Shown here: positions 8,350-16,314 of the stretch, piece after piece
Layout of the letters: each line of letters opens with the position of its first letter
How positions within the stretch are numbered: the first letter of the stretch is position 1
DNA from: a virus
DNA: 25,352 bases
Strand: one strand, 5' to 3'
IMG/VR virus record: IMGVR_UViG_3300033064_001224
Coordinates: 1-25,352 of that record
Notes under the pieces: model-generated
What the model saw: the letters and a program-made list of their open reading frames with translations, nothing else
What the model was told of the DNA's origin: nothing
Databases searched by the model: none
Program-made: the position numbers and the translations under genes

Positions 8350-9169
8350 TCGTCTTCACCTCTAATATGCGTGCGTTGGCCTGCTCAAGTGCAGATTGAT
8401 GATGTGCGGCGTCCTGTTGTGCTGAAAGCACCTTTTGCTTTCTCAGAACTTCGTCTATTTCTTCGGCATTCTCTGCTGCGCCTTCTTTGATGAGCGCAAT
8501 CAGCCGCCTCCCAAGAATGTCACTCTCCTGATTCGGGGTGACAACTCTTAGCGTCCTCCCGTCAGTCAAGGTAATGACAGGCTGGTCATCGTATCCGTAC
8601 AGGCTGCGGGGGATTAGGTTCCCGTCGTTATCAACCTGACCGGCGCGATTGAATAGGCTCGTTGACTCAGGGAGGGAAACCTCCCCGTCGCCCGCCTTGT
8701 AAGCCATCAGCCAAGCCTCAACTGATGCCCTGCCGGATTCGGCAAAATTCCTATTGGGGTAGGTAAAGTCCGCCCCGTATATCTTGATGCGCTCAAACCC
8801 CTCAAGCATGGCGAGGGCGATGGCGTAACAGATGGTGTTTGGTAGATAAACGTCGTTGAAAAGCTGCAAGGACAACTCAACGGCCTCATTGATAGGGTAG
8901 GCCATGCTGTTGGGAACAAGGTCAGGGTACGCCTTGGACGTAATGACCGGGACGCCAAGTCGAGCCAAGTCCTTCACGCAGTAGTCGTTGCGTTCGGCCT
9001 CTCTTTGGAGGTCGTCCATCCAGAATACGCGGTTACATCTGACCGGAAACACGGCACAGTTGATTGCCCAAATCTCGTCGGCTATCGGTTCCTTGCGGTC
9101 CTGCGTCATCAACTCTTGGATGAACGCATTGTAAGACGGACCCATACCGACTATGCAAACAGTCTTCAC
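8342..9169 (-). CDS. GPS-motif Rossmann protein, DUF115/GT42-like (candidate glycosyltransferase)
   Basis: The N-terminus is IVGMGPSYNAF (residues 6-16). It is followed by EIWAINCA, CNRVFWMDD and, near residue 120, AIALAMLEGFERIKIYGADFTY. The order 'G-x-GPS ... N/C-N ... G(Y/F)xxIxxxGxDF' resembles the GT42 sialyltransferase / DUF115 (MptE-like) fold group, which begins with a GNGPS loop and has a GIDF motif. That similarity is motif-level only. A Ser/Thr/Gln-rich insertion and a C-terminal coiled coil (AAENAEEIDEVLRKQK) follow. The start is GTG 9169 with AGGAGG 4 nt upstream, right behind an intrinsic terminator. If it is a transferase, it could use the CMP-sugar implied by the upstream cassette. 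If not, it is a phage DUF115-like protein of unknown role. Confidence 0.5.
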   Translation of the reverse strand: MKTVCIVGMGPSYNAFIQELMTQDRKEPIADEIWAINCAVFPVRCNRVFWMDDLQREAERNDYCVKDLARLGVPVITSKAYPDLVPNSMAYPINEAVELSLQLFNDVYLPNTICYAIALAMLEGFERIKIYGADFTYPNRNFAESGRASVEAWLMAYKAGDGEVSLPESTSLFNRAGQVDNDGNLIPRSLYGYDDQPVITLTDGRTLRVVTPNQESDILGRRLIALIKEGAAENAEEIDEVLRKQKVLSAQQDAAHHQSALEQANARILEVKTNG

Positions 9170-9180
9170 TTAACCTCCTG

Positions 9181-9212
9181 AAAAGAAAGAGGGGAGCCCG
9201 AAGACCCCCCTC
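9181..9212 (-). terminator. Intrinsic terminator after the capsid genes
   Basis: On the minus strand, GAGGGG and a GC-rich extension pair with CCCCTC around a TCTTCGGG-type loop (stem 9189-9212). The stem is followed by TTTCTTTT (9181-9188). It lies in the only sizeable gap of the head module, between the small capsid-associated gene and the Rossmann protein gene. It probably lowers expression of tail genes relative to capsid. The U-tract is immediately followed by the Shine-Dalgarno of the next gene. Confidence 0.75.
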
Positions 9213-9217
9213 AGTCG

Positions 9218-9589
9218 CTAGCTGTTGGTAGCTGTTGCCTGGGTAGACGACGTATTGAACGTCTTCCAGCCACCATTGATGTACTGTCCCATCCAGATGT
9301 CTTCAGCAGCGGTCATGGTAAAGCTACCCGTGGCCGTGCCGCCTGCAACATCCAGTTTGGCCTCGCCAGTCGCCAACATGACAACCGACTTGTACTGACC
9401 TTCGTTACCCGCAGCGAGCAGATAGCGGTCGGCACCAAAACCAGTGGCGGTGCCACCGGAGAGAGTGCTGACATCAGTAACGGCGGACACTGCTTGTGCC
9501 GTCGTAGCCGTGGACTGTGAAAGCGCCTCGGTGGAACTGAAAGTACCACCAGCGCGCCGTTGAGTTCCTTGAGTGATCGTAACAGTCAT
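9218..9589 (-). CDS. Small capsid-associated / head decoration-like protein (123 aa)
   Basis: This short beta-rich, Thr/Ala/Gly/Ser-rich protein ends WMGQYINGGWKTFNT plus a Thr/Ala-rich tail. It starts at ATG 9589 with GGAGGGC 7 nt upstream. It directly follows the major capsid gene and precedes the terminator, so it falls in the highly expressed capsid unit. Composition and place suggest a decoration or stabilising protein. I do not recognise a defined family, and a fibre-like surface protein is an alternative. Confidence 0.55.
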   Translation of the reverse strand: MTVTITQGTQRRAGGTFSSTEALSQSTATTAQAVSAVTDVSTLSGGTATGFGADRYLLAAGNEGQYKSVVMLATGEAKLDVAGGTATGSFTMTAAEDIWMGQYINGGWKTFNTSSTQATATNS

Positions 9590-9601
9590 TGCTATGCCCT
9601 C

Positions 9602-10672
9602 CTAGTAAAGGGTTGCTGCCGACTGAATTCCACGAATCCAGTTAGCATTGAGAATGACTGCCGCGTGCCAAGACTTCCAACCGATAGAAGCAACCTCGTT
9701 AAGAGGGTCGCCCGTACCAGCGGAGCCTTTTGCCTTCGAGATCATCTGGACACCCGGAAGCGGATCGCCCGCTTCGTAGATTTCCTTGACGTGCTCGAAA
9801 CCAAGGCCAACGGAACCGTGAGCGTCCATGCCAAAGACCACCGAAGTATAGAGGTCATTGCTGTTGGACGTGCTGCGGAAGTCAGTGCCGACAACAGTCG
9901 TGCTGGTAGCCGTACCCCCCGAGCCAGCATCAATCGACGCTTCCTCGGTGGACACCCAGCGGATGCCGTTGGCTGCACCAAATTCACCCTTGGCTAACGC
10001 AACGTGCGCGCCGTAGGTTTCCGAAGAGACAAAGCCGGTCGCGTCGCGGATATCTTCCTCGACATCGACATGGCAAATGCCCCAAAACGCATCACGAACA
10101 GGGGTCGAACCCACGCGGTCTGACCCAAAGGCCCTCGGCGTAAATTTCATCGCGCTGTTGTTGTGCAAATCGTTGACCGCCGAACGCATGGCGGTCTGAT
10201 CCACACCAGCACGAACACCCGTCGCAATGGTCGCGGTTCCGGTGAATACGGCAGTGGCGTTGTCTTCCAACTGGTTGCGCTGCAACCGATTGAGAGACTG
10301 GCCGGCGTTGATGCCCATAATCTCGACCAGTTTATTTGTCTGGCCGGAGAAGTTTTTGAGATCAACTTCCTCAGAGAGGAACATGAAGTTGCCGTACTTG
10401 GAAAGCGTGGCGGTGTAATCCGTCACGGAAGGCTGAACAGCGGTGCGCGTCGGGAATGACACGGAGCCGGTGATTTCAGCAAGTGCTGTCGTAGTGGGGG
10501 TCAGGTTTTCAATCCGACGCCACTTTGCGGTGAACGTACCGCTGTGCTCTGAGATGTCAGCAGGCATCGAGCCTGTGAAATACGGAGCACGACTTTTCGC
10601 GTTGCGAAGCAGATTGAGTTGGAAGTCAACGTCAACCGGCCCAGCAATTTCAGTCGTGGTTGTCACACTCAT
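9602..10672 (-). CDS. Major capsid protein, N4-gp56 family
   Basis: This 356-residue protein has the hallmarks of the N4-gp56-type HK97-fold capsid: an N-terminal FQLNLLRNAKSRAPYF helix, GTFTAKWRRIENLTP followed by TALAEITGSV, then YTATLSKYGNFMFLSEEVD, a long spine helix (AGQSLNRLQRNQLEDN) and HVDVEEDIRD. The C-terminal P-domain/A-domain strand is GWKSWHAAVILNANWIRGI. Its length is normal for the family. It is preceded by a scaffold-like gene and started by ATG 10672 with GGAGG 6 nt upstream. That Shine-Dalgarno lies in a hairpin (10679-10694). Confidence 0.85.
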   Translation of the reverse strand: MSVTTTTEIAGPVDVDFQLNLLRNAKSRAPYFTGSMPADISEHSGTFTAKWRRIENLTPTTTALAEITGSVSFPTRTAVQPSVTDYTATLSKYGNFMFLSEEVDLKNFSGQTNKLVEIMGINAGQSLNRLQRNQLEDNATAVFTGTATIATGVRAGVDQTAMRSAVNDLHNNSAMKFTPRAFGSDRVGSTPVRDAFWGICHVDVEEDIRDATGFVSSETYGAHVALAKGEFGAANGIRWVSTEEASIDAGSGGTATSTTVVGTDFRSTSNSNDLYTSVVFGMDAHGSVGLGFEHVKEIYEAGDPLPGVQMISKAKGSAGTGDPLNEVASIGWKSWHAAVILNANWIRGIQSAATLY

Positions 10673-10678
10673 GACAAA

Positions 10679-10694
10679 CCTCCAGAAATGGAGG
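10679..10694 (-). promoter_or_regulatory. Hairpin sequestering the capsid Shine-Dalgarno
   Basis: On the minus strand CCTCCA-TTTC-TGGAGG forms a 6-bp stem with a 4-nt loop in the 22-nt gap between the scaffold stop and the capsid start. The 3' arm contains the capsid Shine-Dalgarno GGAGG. Ribosomes finishing the scaffold gene would open it, so it may couple capsid to scaffold translation. It could also mark a processing site. No U-tract follows, so it is not an intrinsic terminator. Confidence 0.55.
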
Positions 10695-11267
10695 CTAGAA
10701 AGTTGGGACTATGGCCCCGCGAGAAGCAAGGTGCTGATTCCATTGAACATCGGACATCGCCTTCTTCTGCTCCAGGGTTGGACCCGTATCTTTCGTCGCC
10801 TCGTTGGGTGAGGAAGTCCGAGCCGATGCCTTGGCTGCTGCCAAATCGTCGGTAACTTTCTTGTCCGGCACGCCTTTGAATGAGGCAGATGCAGCTTCCG
10901 TGGCTTCGGTCAATTTCGCTTGCCATGCGGTCGGGTTTTTTGCCCGGTCGTCAAAGGCTTTGGCGAATGTCTCGTCACGGTTTGCGTAGTCGTAAACGTA
11001 CCCACGAACAAACTCGTCGGGGAGCGTTGCAACTTCATCTGACTTCTTGATGGCCTCTACAGCTTGGTTCAGGCCCTCATCGAGGGACTGTTGCTGTTCC
11101 GATTCCATCTGTTTCTCGACGTACTTCCGTACAGGATCGTTTTCTACTCGGGCTGTGTATTGGGCGTCAAAGCGACGCTCCAGTTCTTGTTCCGATGTCC
11201 CGGTGACTGACCCCGATTCGTCTTGGAACGAACCATCGTCATCTGTCCGATTTTCGGCCATTATCAT
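10695..11267 (-). CDS. Scaffolding protein (190 aa)
   Basis: This is an acidic, Gln/Glu/Asp/Ala-rich, almost entirely helical protein with no hydrophobic core pattern. Stretches include ELERRFDAQYTARVEND, KQMESEQQQSLDEGLNQAVEAIKK and a Lys-containing C-terminal region (LEQKKAMSDVQWNQHL). It lies immediately upstream of the major capsid gene, the usual scaffold position in podoviruses. The ATG at 11267 overlaps the preceding stop as ATGA and has AGGAGA 5 nt upstream; a second ATG two codons later is possible. The scaffold assignment rests on place and composition. Confidence 0.7.
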   Translation of the reverse strand: MIMAENRTDDDGSFQDESGSVTGTSEQELERRFDAQYTARVENDPVRKYVEKQMESEQQQSLDEGLNQAVEAIKKSDEVATLPDEFVRGYVYDYANRDETFAKAFDDRAKNPTAWQAKLTEATEAASASFKGVPDKKVTDDLAAAKASARTSSPNEATKDTGPTLEQKKAMSDVQWNQHLASRGAIVPTF

Positions 11268-11482
11268 GTATCTCCTGCTATAATTGCTTCAAGTTTATCG
11301 AGGCACCTCATGTGCCCTGATGCGATTAGAAAGTCGTGAAAGTCTGCCTCTGCGTCCTTACTGGACTTGGCTGGGCGCAAAGGACGCGACATCTTGCGGA
11401 ATTCCTCCACCAGCACCCGCAGGGCCTCCTGGTTGTTCAGCAGAAACATCCGGCTTGTCTCCGATAACTCTTGCCGCGTCAT
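11264..11482 (-). CDS. Small helical protein overlapping the portal 3' end (72 aa)
   Basis: This is a charged helical small protein (EALRVLVEEFRKMSRP, AEADFHDFLIASGHMRCLDKLEAI). It overlaps the last 125 bp of the portal gene in another frame, a stretch where the portal tail is Gly/Ala/Pro-rich. Its stop overlaps the scaffold ATG by four bases (ATGA), which is how most gene pairs here are joined; this supports that it is translated. Met12 (11449) is an alternative start that would shorten the overlap. No function is recognised. It could be an assembly chaperone. Confidence 0.55.
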   Translation of the reverse strand: MTRQELSETSRMFLLNNQEALRVLVEEFRKMSRPLRPAKSSKDAEADFHDFLIASGHMRCLDKLEAIIAGDT

Positions 11483-13172
11483 TAATCCCGCCCTTTTGCA
11501 AAATGAACTCTGAGATTTCCTTCATCTTCAGTTCAGGCAGACTCTCGGGAGTAATGCCCATCTGAAGTGCAAGGCCGTGTAATTCCATCACCTGACGAAT
11601 TGCGCCAATCGCTATCTCTGTCTCCTGGCGTTCTTCAGCAGGGCCGGAAGCCCCAAGCACCTTGAGTGCAATTCTGTCGGGGAGGTCTTCAGCGGCAACC
11701 TTCACCCAACCCTCAATACCCAAAGCACTTAGGGGCATGGGTTGTGGGGTCTTCAGCACCCGCTTGATGATGTCGTACTCCTTGTAGAGTATCGAGGTCA
11801 GCGGGCCTTGCTGTCTGTCGTCGGCGTAATCCGAAGTTCTTGCCTGTCCACGTTCTGCCTGGATTTGGTTTCCAGACGCCGTGGTGTGGCTCTTGACCTC
11901 AGTACCCCTTCGAGGGTCGTTTACTCCGGTGACTTCCTCGTAATACTTCTTGAGGAACTGCACCACTACCGCGTGGGCTTCGGGATTGGCAACGTCGAAT
12001 GTCTTCAACGAGTCCATGTCGTCCAGGCCAATCTGCGCGCCGGGAGCCATCTCTGGTCCGCCGTTGGCAGCGAGGGGGCCGTCGTTCCGGTCGTAACCAA
12101 TCGGTGGTTCCGCATCCAGGGCAACCGCAGCCATCATCCGATTGATGCCCTCGGAAAGCGCCTCTTGCAGGGGTTGCCCCTTCATCAGGGGTGACGTGCC
12201 GTAGGCCGAGTCAACGTGCTCACGAATGTAATGGCCGATGACCATTTCACACTTGATGTTGTCCTCGTACCGAATCACGACTTGCGCGTTGTTGCCAACC
12301 GCGACAGTGATACGAGTGTCGGGAAGGAAGGTGCCGTCATCAAAAAGGTGGTCGCCTTCAGAGATGACTACCTCAACGTGCTCCTTCTTGTCGTCATCAC
12401 CGTTGAGCGTGTCGAGGTTGTTTATCGCGCCCTTAACCCACCCAGAGGAACCCTTCTTCATCGCCTCTTTGATGTCTACGAGTTTCTTGTAGGCACAGTG
12501 GATGGTGGTTCCCGACGTGACGAAACCCTCATGGAGCATCGCCAACGGCGACTCATCAAGATAGGTCGTCTTGATGGAATAAGGTACGATTACTGGTCCC
12601 CGAAGTTCCCTGGAAAATGCTCCACGCGAGGATATATCGAACTTGGGCATAACAGCTTCTCGCACCGCTGTAGCAGAGGTTCCATATTTGAACTCCTCCG
12701 CCATGCAGAGATCGTGCATCCCTCGGAAGTTGTAGAGGGAGTGGTAGTGGTCAAAAGTCCCTTTCACCAGAGCGTCTGCGGTCTGCTGGTTGACAATCAT
12801 CGGCACCGTTGCGTTCCCAATCATCGGGAAGCGTTCACGACGCTTTTCGAATCTCTCGACGTACTCGTCAGAGACATAGGATGAAACATCAAACCAGTCC
12901 CGACTACGCGGGAAGATCAGTCTGCGAGCGTCTGCAAGAAGGACTTCAAGTGAGTTGAACTGTGACGGCATCTCCAGATTGGGGTACCAGTCTTCGGTGA
13001 CGCCAGAGCGCACCTCCCTTGCAACGGGTTTCATTGCAAGCTGACGGTCTACTTCCTTCCAGCGGCGCTCAAGGTCGATGCGCCTGTTGGTGCCGGCGCG
13101 ACGTTGTTTCTCTGAGGCGATTTCCTCGCCTATCGCTGACCATTTGTCAGGTCCGAAATCAGGTAGAGCCAA
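11358..13172 (-). CDS. Portal protein (head-tail connector)
   Basis: This is a 604-residue protein from TTG 13172. It has the general layout of podoviral portals: an N-terminal helical region with a WKEVDRQLAMKP stretch, DWYPNLEMPSQFNSLEVLLADARRLIFP in parts, and helical MIVNQQTADALVKGTFDHYHSLYNFRGMHDL-type segments. A beta-rich middle contains VPYSIKTTYLDESP, followed by the long stem and crown helices with many Glu/Gln near the C-terminus. I chose TTG 13172 because AAGGGAGG sits 7 nt upstream and it leaves only a 14-nt overlap with the preceding gene. The longer frame to 13244 would add 24 residues and an 86-nt overlap. The position between terminase and scaffold is canonical. Confidence 0.75.
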   Translation of the reverse strand: MALPDFGPDKWSAIGEEIASEKQRRAGTNRRIDLERRWKEVDRQLAMKPVAREVRSGVTEDWYPNLEMPSQFNSLEVLLADARRLIFPRSRDWFDVSSYVSDEYVERFEKRRERFPMIGNATVPMIVNQQTADALVKGTFDHYHSLYNFRGMHDLCMAEEFKYGTSATAVREAVMPKFDISSRGAFSRELRGPVIVPYSIKTTYLDESPLAMLHEGFVTSGTTIHCAYKKLVDIKEAMKKGSSGWVKGAINNLDTLNGDDDKKEHVEVVISEGDHLFDDGTFLPDTRITVAVGNNAQVVIRYEDNIKCEMVIGHYIREHVDSAYGTSPLMKGQPLQEALSEGINRMMAAVALDAEPPIGYDRNDGPLAANGGPEMAPGAQIGLDDMDSLKTFDVANPEAHAVVVQFLKKYYEEVTGVNDPRRGTEVKSHTTASGNQIQAERGQARTSDYADDRQQGPLTSILYKEYDIIKRVLKTPQPMPLSALGIEGWVKVAAEDLPDRIALKVLGASGPAEERQETEIAIGAIRQVMELHGLALQMGITPESLPELKMKEISEFILQKGGINDAARVIGDKPDVSAEQPGGPAGAGGGIPQDVASFAPSQVQ

Positions 13173-13500
13173 GGGTGAACCTCCCTTCAGACCAAAGACC
13201 GCTTGTCTTGGCCTCAACGACGAACTTCGCCACATGGTCAACAATGCTAAGACGGAACCGCTTTACTTCCGGCTGCCCCTGCTTTGCGTTGTAGGGGTCG
13301 TCGTTGTCCCACTCGTAGGGGCCAAACGCCATCCCACCCGTAACGCTGATGCCTCTTAGGCCGATAGGGGTCTCGTCAATGATCGTGAAAATCTCGCTCT
13401 CAGGGAAGGCAAATCGGTCCCACCATTGGCCCTCAAGGCCGAAGCGTTTCGCAAGTGAGAGGGCGAGTTCACGCTCCTCTGTACTCCGAAAGCCACTCAC
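13159..13500 (-). CDS. Unknown protein between terminase and portal (113 aa)
   Basis: A helical N-terminus (STEERELALSLAKRFGL) is followed by a beta-rich domain (FAFPESEIFTIIDETPIGLRGI, FRLSIVDHVAKFVVE). The start is GTG 13500, overlapping the terminase nuclease stop as GTGA. The 3' end overlaps the portal start by 14 nt. The family is not recognised. By position it could be a packaging accessory or a small virion protein. No small terminase subunit has been identified in the window, but this protein does not show the DNA-binding helix pattern expected of one. Confidence 0.6.
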   Translation of the reverse strand: MSGFRSTEERELALSLAKRFGLEGQWWDRFAFPESEIFTIIDETPIGLRGISVTGGMAFGPYEWDNDDPYNAKQGQPEVKRFRLSIVDHVAKFVVEAKTSGLWSEGRFTLGST

Positions 13501-14258
13501 CGCTGACCCCCAAGAATGGGGCGGGTGTAGCGTTTCTGACTTGTGTTTCCCTGGTGCATATTGACCCTCGCCTTACGCTTCATCATCACCGCGTATCTCG
13601 TTGCGGCCATGATGTCGTCGTGTTTGTCTACAATCTGTCCGCTCTTGCGGTGGTACATTCGCTTTTCTTCAAACCACTCCCTCAGATGAGAGAACACCTT
13701 GAAGCGCCCTGTCTCCATCCGCTCCAGTATCTCAATCACCACCGGCTCAATCGGTTGCGCGCCCTGCTTCTTGTCGTCATACGAAGCGGACTTCGGAAGC
13801 ATGTTCGCGTTGTGGCTCTTGTAAATCTTCCACAGAGGCCGTGACTTCTCGCTGCCCTTGTCCCTGTTCACCCCGTCGTGCGGCCATGCCACAGGAACCC
13901 ACTTGCCCCACTTGTTGATTTCAGCAGCGTGGTACAGCGGTGTCTTGTTTGCCCTGCGGTAACAATCCGTCACATAGATGGTGTCTGCGTCTTTGTCCCA
14001 GGCAATCTTGACGCCTGCCGCAGGATGGTCGATGCCGAAGTCGATCCCCGTAATTTGGTAGTAGTGATGCGGTATCTCGAACGCCGGAACCGAGATCAAC
14101 TCGTCCAGAATTGGGTACACAGCACCGGAGCCCAGAAGCGGGATGCCCTTGGAGCGGGTTTCCCTTTCATGCTCTGGGTACGCCGCGAGAATGATGTTCT
14201 TTGTTTCTTCGTCTAGGTGCGGGGCGTCATCCCACGTCACGACCTTGAACCACGCCAT
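13497..14258 (-). CDS. Terminase large subunit, nuclease domain polypeptide
   Basis: This 253-residue product corresponds to the C-terminal half of a phage large terminase. It opens with VVTWDDAPHLDEE and YPEHERETRSKGIPLLGSG, which in ordinary terminases links ATPase and nuclease. It continues with the RNase H-like nuclease: first acidic strand ITGIDFGIDHP (about residues 69-79), VAWPHDGVNRDKG, and the C-terminal acidic helix DKHDDIMAATRYA. The C-terminus is basic. It starts at ATG 14258, overlapping the stop of the ATPase gene by one base (TAATG), with GGAGG 10 nt upstream inside the ATPase gene. So it has its own ribosome-binding site and need not be made by frameshifting. Confidence 0.8.
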   Translation of the reverse strand: MAWFKVVTWDDAPHLDEETKNIILAAYPEHERETRSKGIPLLGSGAVYPILDELISVPAFEIPHHYYQITGIDFGIDHPAAGVKIAWDKDADTIYVTDCYRRANKTPLYHAAEINKWGKWVPVAWPHDGVNRDKGSEKSRPLWKIYKSHNANMLPKSASYDDKKQGAQPIEPVVIEILERMETGRFKVFSHLREWFEEKRMYHRKSGQIVDKHDDIMAATRYAVMMKRKARVNMHQGNTSQKRYTRPILGGQR

Positions 14259-14983
14259 TACTCAGAATCCTCCACGATTTCAGCGTCGTTCATAAAGTGG
14301 TTGACCACATTCGTTGCACCCTGCAAGGGAGTAAATGTCAGCATCAGCCGTCCCTTGGAATCAAGGATACGAGTCAGTGCTTCCGTGTAGAGTTCTGGCG
14401 GTGGCTCCTCGTCCAACCAAATCAGGTCGCGTGAGGTGCCCTGCCACTGCCTTCGTGCAGGCTCGCCCTTGCCCGCGTGATACGTCTTGAGCGTAACAGT
14501 CGAATCACCCCCTGACACATGCTTGACACGGATGGTATCAACAACGTCCTTAACGCCACTCTGTCGGTACGTTACCCGACCTAAGTGACTTCGGGGTATC
14601 CATCCGGTGCCGTGCTCGCCCTCCTCACCGAGAAGACCGAATTGAACAATGTCCTTTGACAGTTCGTTTGACTCGCAGCCCGTCCACACTTTTATGGGGC
14701 GGTCCCACTTCCGACCCTCCCACCAATCGGGATACAGGCCGGTCATCTGGATGGCTACCTCTGCACACGCAGTCTGCGTTTTGCCAACACGATTTCCGGC
14801 GAATAGCCCACGCTCTAACTCAGTGAGTCCAGCGTCGTGAAACTCTTTCTGCCACCAGTACGCACCAATGTTCGAACCTCCAAAGGGAAGTTTGTGGTCG
14901 TACAGATTGTGATAGGTGGCGAGGAGTTTGTTGTAGGTTAGGTATTCAACGAGGTCGTTTAACTCGTCCGTGCCAAACTTCAT
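14258..14983 (-). CDS. Terminase large subunit, ATPase domain polypeptide
   Basis: This 241-residue product holds the packaging ATPase. It has an adenine-binding-type WWQKEFHDAG (about residues 43-52), Walker A AGNRVGKT (62-69), Walker B LIWLDEEPP (187-195) and coupling motif LTFTPLQG (215-222), then stops just after VVNHFMNDAEIVEDSE. A normal large terminase continues here into the nuclease; the nuclease is the next gene. The start ATG 14983 has GAGG 5 nt upstream and overlaps the GNAT gene by 38 nt. Both halves look intact in their motifs, which argues against simple decay. Confidence 0.85.
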   Translation of the reverse strand: MKFGTDELNDLVEYLTYNKLLATYHNLYDHKLPFGGSNIGAYWWQKEFHDAGLTELERGLFAGNRVGKTQTACAEVAIQMTGLYPDWWEGRKWDRPIKVWTGCESNELSKDIVQFGLLGEEGEHGTGWIPRSHLGRVTYRQSGVKDVVDTIRVKHVSGGDSTVTLKTYHAGKGEPARRQWQGTSRDLIWLDEEPPPELYTEALTRILDSKGRLMLTFTPLQGATNVVNHFMNDAEIVEDSE

Positions 14984-15395
14984 ATTCCTCGACTACTGAA
15001 AAGCCCAACTCTTGGTAGAGTCTCAGGGCTGGATTGTTCTTTTGCGTGCCGACCTTCACCGAAGGGCAGACATGCAGGATGTGCTCTACGAGTTTTCGCC
15101 CGTAGCCCATGCCCCTAAACTCGGGGTCAACTGCGATGAGTTCTAAACGTCCGTCTTTTAGACTGACAAATCCAAGCGGCGGGTCGCCGTGAACGAACAC
15201 CTTGTCTTCTCGGATGTTTCGCTCAACCCAGTCCCGCTTGACGCGATCCGCCTCAGCGTTTGGGAACAGGGGGTCTGCATGGAATCTGTCGTGTTCGAAT
15301 GTGCTTGCGATTTCACGACACGTTGGGATGTCGCTGTCGCCCGCGAGTCGTAGGCCCCAATCGGAGCCACCACCCTGACCCTCAAGCTGGACCAT
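14946..15395 (-). CDS. GNAT-family N-acetyltransferase (149 aa)
   Basis: Acetyl-CoA-dependent N-acetyltransferase fold: the core strand LELIAVDPEFRGMGYG carries the R-G-x-G-x-G pyrophosphate loop (RGMGYG), followed by RKLVEHIL and the C-terminal NNPALRLYQELGFSVVEEYE motif. I prefer ATG 15395, which leaves a 14-nt overlap with the methyltransferase gene, over 15461, which would add 22 residues inside it; the Shine-Dalgarno is weak. The gene closes the sugar cassette, so an amino-sugar substrate (as for PseH, LegH, WbpD) is the favoured inference. Protein or small-molecule acetylation cannot be excluded. Its end overlaps the terminase start. Confidence 0.75.
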   Translation of the reverse strand: MVQLEGQGGGSDWGLRLAGDSDIPTCREIASTFEHDRFHADPLFPNAEADRVKRDWVERNIREDKVFVHGDPPLGFVSLKDGRLELIAVDPEFRGMGYGRKLVEHILHVCPSVKVGTQKNNPALRLYQELGFSVVEEYEVWHGRVKRPR

Positions 15396-16314
15396 CGTCG
15401 TTACCAGACGGTGGCCCTTCGGGGGGTTCGGGCCTTGGTGGAGAGATACTGTGCCAGTCATCGAAAAACTTTATGACCATCCTGTAATCAAGTGGGCCGG
15501 TGGAGTCCGGTTCGCCGTCTTTGTAGCCGATGGCGTACATCAGCCCAACGTCCGGGTTGTGGGTAGCGCCCTCTTGAACAGGCAGCTTTACGCTGTTCAG
15601 CATGGAACGAAGGCATGACGCACTCCAACGGGTCGGGTGCGTGTCAGGCGGTGTCTTGCTTAGGTAGGCACCAAGCGACCTGTTGATGGGCGCGAGCACT
15701 CTGTGGCCCGTAACAACAATGATCATCCCGCCCGGTCGAAGCAGGCTGTAGGTTTTCTCCAGAACCTCGCGGGGGTTTCCGCAGTTCTCCAGAGTGAAGT
15801 TGAATATCGCCACGTCGAACAACTCTGCCCCAGGATTGAACTCCTCCAGGGTGCCCTGAAAGACGTTCGCAGAGGGGTTCCGAAAGCAATTCTCGCCCGA
15901 AGGCTCAACGTGCCACGTTACGCAACCAAACTCCCTGTCCAGATAGCGCCCCATATGACCCTCGCCGGCACCAACATCGAGGACCAATTTGTCCTTCAGT
16001 GGGGAGGCGGCATCAAGAATGTGGCCGATGTATGTATGCTGCGCCCTCACATGGGGCAGTATCGCGTTGTAAGCACCCCTATAGAGTTCCGACCATGCCT
16101 CGGCTATGGCAGCCCCCGTGCGTCGCTCGATGATGTAGACGTGCCCACAGGACTTGCAAACGTGTAGTGGCCCGGTCATGTAGTGGCGGGCAACCTCAAT
16201 CTCTGCTGGGTCGTCCGCACCGCATACGTCGCAAACGTGGTGGGTGTACTCTAAATGAGAGTTGTCCCAGTCAGGCAACCAGGCAACCATCTGCGGGTTG
16301 CTGATATCGTTCAT
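15382..16314 (-). CDS. Zinc-binding SAM-dependent methyltransferase, sugar type
   Basis: The N-terminal domain has two Cys pairs (CDVCG at residues 28-32, CKSCGHVY at 53-60), as in the putative zinc-binding domain of sugar C-methyltransferases and related class I enzymes. The Rossmann domain follows: motif I VLDVGAGEG (111-119), LFDVAIFNFTLEN (motif II region) and LLRPGGMIIVVTG (motif III region). The C-terminus is proline-rich and disordered (SISPPRPEPPEGPPSG). The ATG at 16314 overlaps the amidotransferase stop as ATGA with AAGAGG 9 nt upstream. I chose it over an ATG 24 nt further upstream. It probably methylates a sugar or its amidino/amino group in this cassette; the substrate is inferred from context. 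Confidence 0.75.
   Translation of the reverse strand: MNDISNPQMVAWLPDWDNSHLEYTHHVCDVCGADDPAEIEVARHYMTGPLHVCKSCGHVYIIERRTGAAIAEAWSELYRGAYNAILPHVRAQHTYIGHILDAASPLKDKLVLDVGAGEGHMGRYLDREFGCVTWHVEPSGENCFRNPSANVFQGTLEEFNPGAELFDVAIFNFTLENCGNPREVLEKTYSLLRPGGMIIVVTGHRVLAPINRSLGAYLSKTPPDTHPTRWSASCLRSMLNSVKLPVQEGATHNPDVGLMYAIGYKDGEPDSTGPLDYRMVIKFFDDWHSISPPRPEPPEGPPSGNDDGPA

Noticed and set aside
10103-10118. Second T-arm-like sequence (GGGGTCGAACCCAC)
   Set aside because: It is within the capsid coding sequence, in frame with conserved protein sequence, and no tRNA fold can be built around it.
14255-14275. Programmed -1 frameshift joining the terminase halves
   Set aside because: There is no slippery heptamer, and the nuclease frame is closed by TGA two codons before its ATG. 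A separate Shine-Dalgarno and TAATG restart explain the data better.
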